Origin: Acidobacteriota bacterium | GTDB lineage: Bacteria; Acidobacteriota; Blastocatellia; Chloracidobacteriales; Chloracidobacteriaceae | DNA length: 59,561 bases | Assembly (NCBI GenBank): GCA_016208495.1 | Contig: JACQXX010000013.1 | Location: 1 to 59,561 of the forward strand | Direction of reading: 5' to 3' | Shown: positions 17,911 through 26,978 of the stretch, piece after piece | Position numbering within the stretch: position 1 is the stretch's first letter | How the letters are laid out: each line of letters starts with the position of its first letter | Notes under the pieces: generated by a model | Database searches by the model: none | Told to the model about the DNA's origin: nothing | The model's input: the letters and a program-made list of their open reading frames with translations, nothing else | Translations under genes and position numbers: made by a program

Positions 17911-18087
17911 ATGAATTTTTATTTTCTGGTCTGGCTGCTCAATACCCTTCTTGAACGACCTCCGCTTCGTCAGACACTCCAATCCTGCTCGGCTTGTGGC
18001 CGGACGGCACTTTATCCCAAAGATCGAAACCACACCTACGTCTGCCGTCATTGCCACTTTGTCTTTAAAGGAAAGGAAAAACGCTGA
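17911..18087 (+). CDS. 58-residue zinc-ribbon protein coupled to the Kef-type antiporter
   Basis: A hydrophobic N-terminus (MNFYFLVWLLNTLL) is followed by CSAC and CRHC, two CxxC knuckles spaced as in a zinc ribbon, and a basic tail (FKGKEKR). AGAGGA lies 7-8 nt before the ATG. Its TGA overlaps the ATG of the antiporter (TGATG), so translation is probably coupled, and the antiporter's ribosome site (AAAGGAAAGGA) is inside this gene. No known function; an accessory or regulatory role for the transporter is inferred from coupling alone. Confidence 0.72.
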   Translation: MNFYFLVWLLNTLLERPPLRQTLQSCSACGRTALYPKDRNHTYVCRHCHFVFKGKEKR

Positions 18088-20084
18088 TGCCTCATGAACT
18101 GCCCTTGATTCGCGATTTGCTGGTGTTGTTAACCTCTTCGATTGTGGTTTCTTTGATCTGTTTTCGCATTCGAGTCCCGATGCTGATTGGCTTTATGTTG
18201 ACCGGAATTCTGATCGGACCGCACAGCCTCGGGTTGATCCGGGATGTTCACGCCGTTGAGATTCTGGCCGAAATCGGCGTGGTGTTGCTGCTTTTCACCG
18301 TCGGTCTCGAATTTTCCCTGAAGTCGCTGTTTGAAATGCGCAAGATCGTTTTGAATGGTGGCGGGCTCCAGGTCGTGGCCACGACGGTAGTGGTCACCGC
18401 CATTTTCTGGTTTGCCGGCAAACCGTTGAATCAAGGCATTTTTTATGGATTTTTATGCACGCTGTCGAGCACTGCGCTGGTATTAAAAACGTATGCGGAC
18501 CGGGCTGAAACAGACACGCCTCACGGACGCATCGGCCTTGGCGTGCTGCTGTTTCAGGATTTGTGCGTGGTGCCGATGATGCTCCTGGTGCCGATTCTCA
18601 GCGGAAAAGAAAGTGCCTCGGTTGTCAACCTGGGCCTGCGACTTGGGAGCGCCGTGTTGACGGTGGTGGTGATCATTCTGGCCGGCCAGTACCTGATTCC
18701 AAAAGCGTTGTTTCAAATCGTCAAACTCCGCAGCCGCGAAGTCTTCGTCGGGTTTGTGGTTCTCATCAGCCTTGGAACGGCGTGGGTTACGTCGCAAGTC
18801 GGTCTGTCGCTGGCACTTGGATCATTTCTGGCCGGGCTGGTTCTGGCAGATTCGGAATACAGCCATCAGATTGTGGCCGATATTTTGCCGTTTCGGGATG
18901 TGTTTAACAGTATTTTCTTTGTTTCGGTCGGAATGCTGCTTTCCATCGCGGCCCTGATGGCAAATCTTGGTGTGGTGCTGGTGGTTGCCGTTGGACTCGT
19001 GATCATCAAGCTGGTGCTGGTCGGGTTGGTCACCCTCTCCCTTGGAAAACCATTGCGGGTGGCGCTGGTGGCTGGTTTGGGGCTGGCTCAGATCGGAGAA
19101 TTTTCATTTATCCTCGCCAAATCCGGACTGGAACAGCACCTGATGAGCGAAACTGGCTATCAGGTATTTCTGGCCGCTTCAATTTTGACGCTGATTGCCA
19201 CTCCGTTTTTAATCCAGGCAGCGCCCAAAGCGGGGTTCTGGCTTCAAAAACTGGTTTCAGGAGGTGAGCCTCCAGCAGCGGATGAAGGCGAATCCAACGG
19301 GAAAGCCGGCGTGTCAGGACACGTTGTGATTGTCGGGTATGGCCTGAACGGGAAAAACCTTTCGCGTGTGCTGCGCAAGGTTGGAGTGGAATACACCATT
19401 CTTGAACTCAACCCCGATACCGTTCGCAAATGTCGCGACCACGGAGAGCCAATCCATTATGGAGACAGCACCCAACGCGAAGTGCTGCATTCCGTCAAGG
19501 TCGAAGACGCCCGCGTGCTGGTGATTGCAATTTCCGACCCGGTAGCCACCCGGCGAACCGTTGCGATTGCCCGTGAAATGAATCAGCATCTGCATATCAT
19601 TGTCCGCACCCGGTTTATGCTCGAACTCCAGCCGTTGTACCAGCTTGGGGCAGATCAGGTCATTCCCGAAGAGTTTGAAACCAGCATCGAAATTTTCTCC
19701 CGAGTCCTGGCCAAATATGGCATTGCCGATCTGATGATCCATAAAGAAGCGGCTGAAATTCGGCAGGAAGGGTACAGGTTGCTCCGCGAACCTGCTGACG
19801 CCCCCCGGCAATTAAGTCAAATTGCCTCGATTCTGAGCCAGACTTCGACCGTGATGTATCAACTCCCTGAAAAAACGTCAGTTGGGGGAAAAACCATTGG
19901 CCAGCTTCACCTTCGGAAAAAGACCGGCGCGAGCGTGATTGCAACCCTGCGCAATAATTTCACAACGGTCAATCCAGGCCCAGAGTACGCCTTTGCCGGA
20001 GGCGATATCGTGGTGCTGCTTGGTTCACCAGCCAGCATCGAACAAGCAATTGATTTGATTGAATCCAGTTCAAAAAAGAAGTGA
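18087..20084 (+). CDS. Kef-type cation:proton antiporter (CPA2) with TrkA-N and TrkA-C domains
   Basis: 665 residues. About 12 membrane segments (1-385; Na+/H+ exchanger fold with LTGILIGPHSLGLI and FLAGLVLADSEYSHQI) are followed by a TrkA-N/RCK domain at about 408-525 (HVVIVGYGLNGKNLSRVL binds dinucleotide). A TrkA-C domain ends the protein (about 590-660). The family exchanges K+ or Na+ for protons and the RCK domain gates transport by NAD(H) or another ligand. The start overlaps the zinc-ribbon stop. No KefF-like or YabF-like ancillary protein is adjacent; the zinc ribbon takes that position. Confidence 0.93.
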   Translation: MPHELPLIRDLLVLLTSSIVVSLICFRIRVPMLIGFMLTGILIGPHSLGLIRDVHAVEILAEIGVVLLLFTVGLEFSLKSLFEMRKIVLNGGGLQVVATTVVVTAIFWFAGKPLNQGIFYGFLCTLSSTALVLKTYADRAETDTPHGRIGLGVLLFQDLCVVPMMLLVPILSGKESASVVNLGLRLGSAVLTVVVIILAGQYLIPKALFQIVKLRSREVFVGFVVLISLGTAWVTSQVGLSLALGSFLAGLVLADSEYSHQIVADILPFRDVFNSIFFVSVGMLLSIAALMANLGVVLVVAVGLVIIKLVLVGLVTLSLGKPLRVALVAGLGLAQIGEFSFILAKSGLEQHLMSETGYQVFLAASILTLIATPFLIQAAPKAGFWLQKLVSGGEPPAADEGESNGKAGVSGHVVIVGYGLNGKNLSRVLRKVGVEYTILELNPDTVRKCRDHGEPIHYGDSTQREVLHSVKVEDARVLVIAISDPVATRRTVAIAREMNQHLHIIVRTRFMLELQPLYQLGADQVIPEEFETSIEIFSRVLAKYGIADLMIHKEAAEIRQEGYRLLREPADAPRQLSQIASILSQTSTVMYQLPEKTSVGGKTIGQLHLRKKTGASVIATLRNNFTTVNPGPEYAFAGGDIVVLLGSPASIEQAIDLIESSSKKK

Positions 20085-20122
20085 GCGTTCCACCTGGAGA
20101 CGGTTTGAGATTTTTGTTCAGA

Positions 20123-20229
20123 GTTCCGCCTTCAGGCGGTTTAAGATTCTTGTTTAGAGTTCCGCCTTCAGGCGGTTTCAAAGTCCTTACATTGTGCTGA
20201 AGGACGATGGAACCGCCTGAAGGCGGAAC
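20123..20229. repeat. REP-like palindrome cluster (GTTCCGCCTTCAGGCGG)
   Basis: Two direct copies (20123-20142, 20159-20178) and one inverted copy (20209-20229) of a palindromic unit with a CCGCCT/AGGCGG stem. The flanking inverted copies can pair into a larger stem after the antiporter gene, possibly acting as a terminator. The same unit occurs at 23595-23668 and, degenerate, at 33643-33720. Confidence 0.9.
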
Positions 20230-20340
20230 TCTAAACTTTTTGAACTCCGAACTTTTTGTCTGGTGAAATGCCGCATCTCAAACTATCCTCGGGTCACCGA
20301 TTCGCACATATCAACTCTTTTATGATGGAGTACTGGCTGC

Positions 20341-21891
20341 ATGAAATCGCTTCGTGTGAGGACCTTTCTCTTTCTTTTTGCGCTCCTGTTTCTGATTTCC
20401 GTTCCCCTTCAGGCTCAGACCGCCGACCCGCGACTGACCGAAATTGACGCCTATATCGCCAAAGCCGCTCAGGATTGGAATGTTCCGGGCTGTGCCGTGG
20501 CCATTGTCAAAGATGACAAAGTCGTTTGGGCCAAAGGCTATGGCGTTCGAAAAATGGGTGAATCAACTCCGGTTGACGACCACACCTTGTTTGCCATTGC
20601 TTCAAATTCAAAAGCTTTTACCGCTGCCACCCTGGCCATTCTGGTGGACGAAGGCAAGGTCAAATGGGATGACCCGGTGACGAAATATCTGCCCTGGTTT
20701 CAGATGTATACCCCCTATGTCACCCACGAAATGACGGTTCGGGACCTGCTCTGTCATCGGAGTGGTCTGGCGACATTTAGCGGTGATTTGCTGTGGTATG
20801 AAACAACTTACACCAGCGAGGAAATTCTGCGCCGGGTGCGCTATCTCAAACCAACCTCAAGTTTTCGGAGTCAGTTTGGCTACCAGAACAATATGTTTAT
20901 TGCCGCTGGTGAAATTGTTCGAGTGGTGACCGGTAAAAGCTGGAGCGAATTTGTCACAGAACGGATTCTGGCCCCACTTGGAATGACCTCGACCACAACC
21001 ACCGTCACCGCCTTCAAACCCGGCGACAACATTGCCGCCCCGCACAATGAGCTAGACGGAGCAATGCGTGTGATTCGCTATTCCAACGTTGACAGTGGTG
21101 CGGCGGCAGCCGGGCTCAACTCCTGCGTGGCGGATATGGCTGAGTGGCTCAGACTGCAACTGGGTCGTGGAAAATATCAGGGCAAAGTCATTTTCAGCGC
21201 CAAAAATTCTCGTGAAATGTGGACGGCGCACACCCTTCAACCCATCAGTGAGGTGGCTGAGAAACTCAATCCAACCCAACATTTCAGTGCTTATGGTCTT
21301 GGGTGGTCGCTCAACGACTATCAGGGCCGCAAAGTCATTTCGCATGGTGGTGGACTTGATGGGATGATCTCGCGCACGGCCATGATTCCAGAAGAAAATC
21401 TTGGGCTGGTGGTTCTGACCAACAGCGAAACATCATTGGCAACCATTGTTTCCAACAAAATTTTCGATGTGTTTTTGGGTGCTCCCCAGCGTGACTGGAG
21501 TGCTGAATTCCTGGAGCTGACCCGGAGACGCAAAGAAGTCGAAAAACTGGAAACCCAGCACATCGAAGCCTCCCGCATTCCCAATACTCAGCCGTCGCTT
21601 CCCCTGGCCAAATATGCTGGGAAATATTCGGGGCCGCTCTATGGTAATGCCACCATCACGGAAGAAAACGGCCAACTGGTGCTTCGGCTCATTCCAGCGC
21701 CAAATTTTGTCGGAGATTTGGAACACTGGCACCTGGATACCTTCCGCCTGAAATGGCGGCCCAGTGTCAGCTATCCGTTTCCAAAGGGATTGGTGACTTT
21801 CACCATCAATGCCAGTGGAAAGCCAACTGAACTCAAGATTGATTGTCCGAACCCGGATTTTGATTTTGGGGAGTTGGAATTGAGGCGATAG
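20341..21891 (+). CDS. Serine beta-lactamase-like hydrolase (class C / EstB type)
   Basis: 516 residues. A signal peptide (about 1-29, ending LQAQ) precedes the penicillin-binding/beta-lactamase fold. The SxxK nucleophile is in IASNSKAFTA and the YxN motif in FGYQNN; HGGGLDG fits the third motif. A C-terminal DUF3471-like beta domain follows (about 415-515). Members hydrolyse peptides, esters or beta-lactams in the periplasm; substrate is unknown. GGAG lies 10 nt before the ATG. The octamer array begins just after the stop, and the YHS frame on the other strand overlaps this gene's 3' end. Confidence 0.92.
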   Translation: MKSLRVRTFLFLFALLFLISVPLQAQTADPRLTEIDAYIAKAAQDWNVPGCAVAIVKDDKVVWAKGYGVRKMGESTPVDDHTLFAIASNSKAFTAATLAILVDEGKVKWDDPVTKYLPWFQMYTPYVTHEMTVRDLLCHRSGLATFSGDLLWYETTYTSEEILRRVRYLKPTSSFRSQFGYQNNMFIAAGEIVRVVTGKSWSEFVTERILAPLGMTSTTTTVTAFKPGDNIAAPHNELDGAMRVIRYSNVDSGAAAAGLNSCVADMAEWLRLQLGRGKYQGKVIFSAKNSREMWTAHTLQPISEVAEKLNPTQHFSAYGLGWSLNDYQGRKVISHGGGLDGMISRTAMIPEENLGLVVLTNSETSLATIVSNKIFDVFLGAPQRDWSAEFLELTRRRKEVEKLETQHIEASRIPNTQPSLPLAKYAGKYSGPLYGNATITEENGQLVLRLIPAPNFVGDLEHWHLDTFRLKWRPSVSYPFPKGLVTFTINASGKPTELKIDCPNPDFDFGELELRR

Positions 21892-22269
21892 CGAAAGAGC
21901 GAAGTAGTGAAGTAGTGAAGTAGTGAAGTAGTGAAGTAGTGAAGTAGTGAAGTAGTGAAGTAGTGAAGTAGTGAAGTAGTGAAGTAGTGAAGTAGTGAAG
22001 TAGTGAAGTAGTGAAGTATTGACGTATTTTTCAGGGTTTTTGTCAAATTTTGGCTTACAGCCGGGGCAGCAGAAATAATACTTTTTGCCTTTGTACTCGC
22101 TAAAGGCAGCCGATGCCGTGTCCAGGACTTCTTCCTTCATCACCGGGCACATCACGACTTCTTCTTTTTCTTGTTTGGGTTCGGGTTTGGTCTGGTCCTG
22201 AGCAAAAGCCGGAACTGAAAAAGACAGGGTCAGGGTTGCCACAGCGGCGAGCGTTAACTTTCGAAACAT
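21433..22269 (-). CDS. YHS-domain protein whose frame runs on through an octamer array
   Basis: AGGAGA precedes the ATG. Residues 1-23 form a signal peptide (ending AFAQ). A YHS/TRASH-type domain follows (MCPVM...KYYFCCPGCKPKFDKNPEKY, about 40-82), a small metal-binding module. Conserved sequence ends at about 22024; from there the frame enters the GAAGTAGT array and encodes SLLHYFTT repeats, then antisense DNA of the hydrolase, stopping at 21433. A normal YHS protein would end near KYV plus a few residues, so the native stop appears lost. The domain itself is confident; the ~195-residue tail is an apparent accident of repeat insertion or expansion. Confidence 0.72.
   Translation of the reverse strand: MFRKLTLAAVATLTLSFSVPAFAQDQTKPEPKQEKEEVVMCPVMKEEVLDTASAAFSEYKGKKYYFCCPGCKPKFDKNPEKYVNTSLLHYFTTSLLHYFTTSLLHYFTTSLLHYFTTSLLHYFALSLSPQFQLPKIKIRVRTINLEFSWLSTGIDGESHQSLWKRIADTGPPFQAEGIQVPVFQISDKIWRWNEPKHQLAVFFRDGGITIERPRIFPSIFGQGKRRLSIGNAGGFDVLGFQFFDFFASPGQLQEFSTPVTLGSTQKHIENFVGNNGCQ
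21901..22018. repeat. Octamer tandem array (GAAGTAGT)
   Basis: About fourteen nearly perfect 8-nt units between the hydrolase stop and the conserved end of the YHS gene. Because 8 is not a multiple of 3, the translated minus strand gives a 24-nt/8-residue period (SLLHYFTT), open in all registers. Confidence 0.97.
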
Positions 22270-22345
22270 GGTTGGTTCTCCTGAAAAATAGGAATGAAAA
22301 GATGAAAAGCGTTAATTATTCTCATCTTAGCCCATCTGCGCCAGC

Positions 22346-23419
22346 CTAATTTCCAGGAACGGAGCGAGCTTTTTTCGGCGGTGTGGCTTTGGCGAGCGCA
22401 ATCCGCTGTTCAGCCAGTCGGTCAGCCGCTTTGTACGTCGGAATGTTTTCACGTTCCGCGTACTCAAACACTTCAAGCACCGTCTGGTAAATGGCTTCGA
22501 CTTTGGAACGGGCAAAATCAGGCGTCCAACCGACCAGATCCACGCTGCCACTGAGAATTCCTCCGGCATTCACGACATAATCGGGAGCGTACAAAATCCC
22601 CCGATCTTCCAGTTCATCACCGCTTTGAGCGTCCAAAAGCTGGTTGTTGGCGGCACCGGCGACGATTTCAACCTTCAACTGCGGAATGGTTTCTGGATTA
22701 ATCACCGCGCCTAAGGCACAGGGAACAAAGATATCGGCCTCAACTGAAAAAATATCGGCTGGGTCAACTGCCTGGAAATCCAGTTCGGTCACAACACGTT
22801 TGACTCGATTTTGACTCACATCTGTCACAATCAGGCTGGCGCCAGCCTGGTGGAGTTGCCGGGCCAGATGATGGCCGACATTGCCAAGTCCCTGGAGCGC
22901 GATCCGCCGTCCAGCCAGATCATCACTTCCCCAGCGATATTTGGCCGCTGCCTGGATTCCCCGAAAGACACCGCGAGCGGTCCAGGGAGACGGATCTCCG
23001 TTACGGCTTGCCAATCCAGCGACATGGCGGGTTTCCCGATGAATCAATTCCATATCCGCCGGACTGGTGCCGACATCTTCCGCCGTGATGTACCTCCCGC
23101 CCAGCCCGTCAATGAAGCGCCCATGGGCCCGGAACAAGACTTCACGGTCGGTGCGGCGATTGTCTCCGATCAAAACTGACTTTCCACCACCAAGCTGTAA
23201 ACCGGCCATGGCGTTTTTATAAGTCATCCCACGTGCCAGCCGGAGGGCATCAATCGTGGCGTCTTCCTCGGTTTCATAATTCCAAAATCTGGTCCCGCCG
23301 ACGGCGGGGCCAAGGGCTGTGCTATGAATGGCAATAATCGCTTTATATCCAATGGTTGAATCTTGAGCAAACACTAGCTGCTCGTGGCTAAATTCTTCCA
23401 ACTGTTGAAATAGCTTCAT
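22346..23419 (-). CDS. Glu/Leu/Phe/Val dehydrogenase (leucine-dehydrogenase-like)
   Basis: 357 residues. Substrate-side signatures (GPAVGGTRF, AGLQLGGGKSVLIGD with catalytic Lys) are followed by an NAD-binding domain (LQGLGNVGHHLARQL) and NAGGILSGSVDL near the C-terminus. It catalyses reversible oxidative deamination of an amino acid, probably Leu/Val/Ile or Phe by similarity to leucine dehydrogenases. ATG 23419 is preferred over an earlier in-frame start because AGGAGG lies 5 nt upstream. Confidence 0.92.
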   Translation of the reverse strand: MKLFQQLEEFSHEQLVFAQDSTIGYKAIIAIHSTALGPAVGGTRFWNYETEEDATIDALRLARGMTYKNAMAGLQLGGGKSVLIGDNRRTDREVLFRAHGRFIDGLGGRYITAEDVGTSPADMELIHRETRHVAGLASRNGDPSPWTARGVFRGIQAAAKYRWGSDDLAGRRIALQGLGNVGHHLARQLHQAGASLIVTDVSQNRVKRVVTELDFQAVDPADIFSVEADIFVPCALGAVINPETIPQLKVEIVAGAANNQLLDAQSGDELEDRGILYAPDYVVNAGGILSGSVDLVGWTPDFARSKVEAIYQTVLEVFEYAERENIPTYKAADRLAEQRIALAKATPPKKARSVPGN

Positions 23420-23594
23420 ATACACCTCCTGGCTGACAAGATTTATAACCATCAAATGAAATGAAATAGGTGACGGCTCGTGCAGGGTAACATTTCTTGT
23501 GATACCCGAAAAGTTGAGATACCTATCCTATACACGCCCCAACCAGAAAAATAAAGCAAATTTTTTGCGCAGAAAAAAGCAGCCAAAAGTCAAA

Positions 23595-23668
23595 CGTTCC
23601 GCCTTCAGGCGGCTCCAGCACCCGTTTAGACCAAAGCTGGGATACTAAACCCGCCTGAAGGCGGAACG
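23595..23668. repeat. REP-like inverted repeat element
   Basis: Two oppositely oriented GTTCCGCCTTCAGGCGG units with matching flanks form a 24-nt arm pair, one mismatch, around a 30-nt centre. The 23420-23788 intergenic stretch holds this element and no gene. Confidence 0.88.
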
Positions 23669-23788
23669 CTTGACACTGCCCGGTTGTTTGAAGACAAACC
23701 AATCCCTGGAATTTATTTGAAATACAGCATTTAGATCATTGTTCAACCTTGAACATTTTCTAAATCAGAGGATTTCTCACACATTCAC

Positions 23789-24616
23789 CTATTCACTTGC
23801 CTGGCGCTTTGCTTCAACCAGAGCCAGTTCCAGAGCAGATATGATCTCTGGCAACGATGCTTCACGTTTGCGGTATTTGACTTCAACCTGAAACGAAGCC
23901 CCAGCCTGGGTTTGCGAGAACCGAAATTGATTTGGTTTTACCTTCGCGGATGGCCGACGTTTCGAGACTTCGGCTGATTGCTCTTTGGGGTTAAATTTCT
24001 CCAGAAAAGCCAGCCGGGCTGCCAGCGTTGGCAAATCAAGTAGCCTGGCAAGCGTGTTGCGGGTCACTTGTGGAATGGTTAAACACAGGTCAAGGATTTC
24101 AGCTTCCAATCCGGCTGGTCGAATCAATCGCGCCAATGTCGAGCGCTGAAACCCGACCAGTTGGGCCGCTTCGTCCTGAGTGGCGCATTGTTCGACAATC
24201 CGGGCCAGTGCCTGAACTTCCTCGACGGGATGTAAATCGGCTCGCTGAAGGTTTTCGACCAGCGCCAGTAGTCCGGTATCAGTCGTCTGACTTCCACCAC
24301 GCAGCACCATCGGCACCCGGCTCAGATTCAACTCCTGGGCGGCCCGCCACCGGCGTTCACCGGCAATTAAGGTGTACGTTCCGTCCGAGGCTTCCTGGCC
24401 AATGAGTGGCTCTAAAATGCCATGCTCGCGAATACTGGCGGCCAGTTCGGCAATTGTTTCAGGGTCAAATATTTTTCGCGGCTGGTGCGGATTTGGACGA
24501 ATGTGCGAGGTTTCGACGTGCAACAACACATCACCGCTCTGGCTGGCGACAGATTGATAGGCAAGGTTGGTCATCAATTGCTTCGGTAATCGAACCGGAG
24601 GTTTCTTTTTGCTCAT
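23789..24616 (-). CDS. parB: ParB-family chromosome/plasmid partition protein
   Basis: 275 residues. The N-terminal ParB/Sulfiredoxin-like CTPase domain has IRPNPHQPRKIFDPE and LIAGERRWRAAQEL. A KorB/ParB helix-turn-helix follows (about 130-190: LHPVEEVQALARI). It binds parS and loads as a clamp, with ParA moving the complex. It is downstream of ParA on the same strand. No clear Shine-Dalgarno precedes the ATG. I did not recognise a consensus parS within the window. Confidence 0.9.
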   Translation of the reverse strand: MSKKKPPVRLPKQLMTNLAYQSVASQSGDVLLHVETSHIRPNPHQPRKIFDPETIAELAASIREHGILEPLIGQEASDGTYTLIAGERRWRAAQELNLSRVPMVLRGGSQTTDTGLLALVENLQRADLHPVEEVQALARIVEQCATQDEAAQLVGFQRSTLARLIRPAGLEAEILDLCLTIPQVTRNTLARLLDLPTLAARLAFLEKFNPKEQSAEVSKRRPSAKVKPNQFRFSQTQAGASFQVEVKYRKREASLPEIISALELALVEAKRQASE

Positions 24617-24617
24617 A

Positions 24618-24778
24618 CAGGTTTAGGGCTGAGGGTTTGGGGCTGAGAGTTTGGGGCTGAGGGTTTGGGGCTAAGGGTTTGGGGCTGGGGGCTGAAGAAT
24701 TTGTTTTATTTCATCCCTCATCCCTTCAATTGTCCTTAGCCCCCAGCCCCAAACCCTCAGCCCTAACTCTTAGCCCCA
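24618..24778. repeat. GGGTTTGGGGCTGA word repeats between parA and parB
   Basis: Four or five degenerate 14-15-nt units at 24618-24690 and their complement at 24730-24778 form a large imperfect hairpin between the partition genes. Confidence 0.85.
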
Positions 24779-24781
24779 GTA

Positions 24782-25570
24782 TTAGCTGCCAAACACCAAA
24801 TTGGCTATTTGTTCAATATCGGCATTGGCTGGAGAATTTGGGGCATAGACTTTGAGTGGTTTTCCGGCAGACGAAGCTTCGGCCACGGCGATGCGGTCTG
24901 ACACTGGCGGGAGCACGCGACGGGAAAGCTGTCTGGCAAAGTCGTGAATGGCTTGCAGGTAATTTCGATGTTCGGTCTTTGTGCTGCTGAAAATGGTTGG
25001 AACAATCCCTGAAATCTGCAATTCAGGTCGGATTCGACGGCGCCGCTGATTGGCTTTTAAAATTTCATTCTGAACGATGACCAGTCCGATGGTGGCTTTA
25101 TGTTCGGTTTGAACCGGAATCAGGACTTCATCCACGGCCATCAACACCTGAACCGTAATTTCTGAAACATTCGGCGGACAATCAATCAGGATAAAATCAT
25201 ACCGATCTTTAATGCTTTCCAGCACATCCAGCAATCGTTGGGTGTTTTTCATTTCGGCCAGCCGTTGTTCCATCTGGAACACCAGCAGGTTGGCCAAACC
25301 GATATCCATGCCAAATGCCGACTCTAAATGCGGCGGTGCCGGCAGGTCAGTCGCATCTCCGGTTTCACCCAGGAGCGCCTGCCAGAATATCTCCTGATGT
25401 GGTCGGCTATGCGGATCAAGGCCAAGAAAATCGCTCAGGCTTCCCTGTGGATCAGCATCAATGAGCAACACCTTGCGGCCTCGCGAGGCCATTTCATAGC
25501 CAAGGTCGCGGGTGGTCGTGGTTTTTCCGACACCACCAGCATGGTTAAACACCGCAATCGAACGGGTCAT
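24782..25570 (-). CDS. parA: ParA-family partition ATPase
   Basis: 262 residues. The deviant Walker A (NHAGGVGKTTTTRDL), Walker A' (LIDADPQGSLSDFLG) and Walker B (FILIDCPPN) are all present. ATG 25570 begins the conserved fold; an upstream in-frame start at 25726 only adds 52 residues read from an octamer array and a spacer. Insertions compared with chromosomal Soj (around residues 60-90 and before VPTIFSSTKTEHR) resemble plasmid/second-chromosome ParA. It drives segregation of the parS/ParB complex. Confidence 0.92.
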   Translation of the reverse strand: MTRSIAVFNHAGGVGKTTTTRDLGYEMASRGRKVLLIDADPQGSLSDFLGLDPHSRPHQEIFWQALLGETGDATDLPAPPHLESAFGMDIGLANLLVFQMEQRLAEMKNTQRLLDVLESIKDRYDFILIDCPPNVSEITVQVLMAVDEVLIPVQTEHKATIGLVIVQNEILKANQRRRRIRPELQISGIVPTIFSSTKTEHRNYLQAIHDFARQLSRRVLPPVSDRIAVAEASSAGKPLKVYAPNSPANADIEQIANLVFGS

Positions 25571-25597
25571 AAAGAAAGGAAGCTCCAGGAAGCAATG

Positions 25598-25770
25598 TAG
25601 CGAAGTCGTGAAGTAGTGAAATCGTGAAGTAGTAAAGCAGAATTTTTTGTGTGATGAATTGCAGGAAGTGAATACCGAATCGTGCCCAGGAAAAGCAAGC
25701 AACTTTTGACTAAATGACGATTTCACGATTTCACTACTTCACGATTTCACTACTTCACTACCTTGCCACT
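25598..25770. repeat. Paired octamer arrays flanking the parA start
   Basis: GAAGTAGTGAAATCGT-type octamers at 25598-25635 and the complementary TTCACTACTTCACGAT series at 25718-25770. They bracket about 80 nt of unique sequence upstream of parA. Confidence 0.88.
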
Positions 25771-25773
25771 TAT

Positions 25774-26787
25774 CTAGCCACAAATGGCTTTGCGGATGTG
25801 TGCCAGCGGTGCGTCGTTGTGGAAGACAACTGTATTGCCTCGGAGTTCGACGCCAAGCTGTTTCCACAAGGCATCAAGGTCTACTGGAGCGGGTTTGTCA
25901 CGCATTTTGTCGTAAAGCGTCTCCAAGGCCGTGCTTTTAGTCGCTTTATCCCCGGTGCGAAGCACCTCTCGAATGTCCCAATATTCAGTGATGACCCCGT
26001 TGGCTTCGGTAATGGCGCGGATGGCATGTTCCAACCCCTGGCGATTATGGGTTTGTTTGCGAATTTCCACATCCGCCAGCAGGCAAAATAAAGCCCCGCC
26101 CCAGTAGGTCCGCCCCCAGGTTGGCGTGTAATCCAACCCCCGATCACCTCGTTTTGGAAGCCCATTGGGAAGATTTACGACCAGATCCCGCCAGACTTCC
26201 TGGGGTGAAATCACACCGATTCGCTCGCGGGCAATTGGTTCAATATACGTGGCCGTTCCTTCTTCAATCCAGTGATGTCGTTCAGCCACACAGGGAAAGC
26301 CAAGGTGAACCATCTCGTGGGTAATCACCCAATCTGACTTGAGGTCTTCCTGATCAGAGTAATACCCAACCGCCACCTTGATCGAAGGCCGCCCATGATA
26401 TCCGGCAGCCTCTCCGTGATGGACGCCGCTGCCGCGTGATGAGCGGACTCGAACGGTCAGATTTTTCACGGGAAACCGTCCAAAATATGCCGAAACCGCC
26501 CTGGCACCAGTTCCAACCCAGGATGTTAATTCCTCTTTGGTCAAACTATAGCTGTCACTGTCAAACACGATGGAAATATCACCGCCTCCAACTCGCACGC
26601 TTGTCCGTTTGCTTGACGATGCTCCGCTTTCCCTCCCAGATTCTGATAAGCCTGGAGTCACCAGGGGTGGAGCAACTGTCGAAGGAGGTGTCAACGACGA
26701 CACATTTGCCACCGCAGTTGAAGATTTTGGAATTCCCATATGACACGAAGTGCAAAACAGGAGGGAAAGAATCGCCAGATAACGCAT
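25774..26787 (-). CDS. Putative lipoprotein zinc metallopeptidase (gluzincin-like)
   Basis: 337 residues. The N-terminal hydrophobic segment ends in LLFCTSC, a possible lipobox. A HEMVHLG zinc motif is followed by WIEEGTATYIEP, where the Glu is the expected third ligand 20-odd residues downstream. The rest matches no domain I can name. A Ser/Thr/Pro-rich linker (about 20-60) separates the anchor from the catalytic part, consistent with a periplasmic surface protease. GGGAAG precedes the ATG. Confidence 0.78.
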   Translation of the reverse strand: MRYLAILSLLFCTSCHMGIPKSSTAVANVSSLTPPSTVAPPLVTPGLSESGRESGASSSKRTSVRVGGGDISIVFDSDSYSLTKEELTSWVGTGARAVSAYFGRFPVKNLTVRVRSSRGSGVHHGEAAGYHGRPSIKVAVGYYSDQEDLKSDWVITHEMVHLGFPCVAERHHWIEEGTATYIEPIARERIGVISPQEVWRDLVVNLPNGLPKRGDRGLDYTPTWGRTYWGGALFCLLADVEIRKQTHNRQGLEHAIRAITEANGVITEYWDIREVLRTGDKATKSTALETLYDKMRDKPAPVDLDALWKQLGVELRGNTVVFHNDAPLAHIRKAICG

Positions 26788-26837
26788 GGTTGAACACTTC
26801 CCAAATAAAAGATTGGTTGATTGGTGGATGAAGCCTG

Positions 26838-26970
26838 AAGCAAGTGGTTAGTGGTTAGTGGTTAGTGGTTAGAAATCAATTCTTTTGAAGAAGAACCAGT
26901 TACCAGTCACCAGGCACCAGGCACAAAAAACTAACCACTAACCACCAACCACTAACCACTAACCACTAAT
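26838..26970. repeat. Heptamer tandem array (GTTAGTG), two opposed blocks
   Basis: GTTAGTG units (26838-26870) and complementary ACTAACC units (26928-26970) flank a 55-nt spacer with CCAGTCACCAGGCACC words. They form an imperfect hairpin between the metallopeptidase and the CoA transferase. The same family recurs near 56660. Confidence 0.92.
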
Positions 26971-26978
26971 TGGTTTCT

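Noticed and set aside
21901-22018. Possible CRISPR array
   Set aside because: Units are 8 nt, contiguous and without spacers, so this is a simple tandem repeat.
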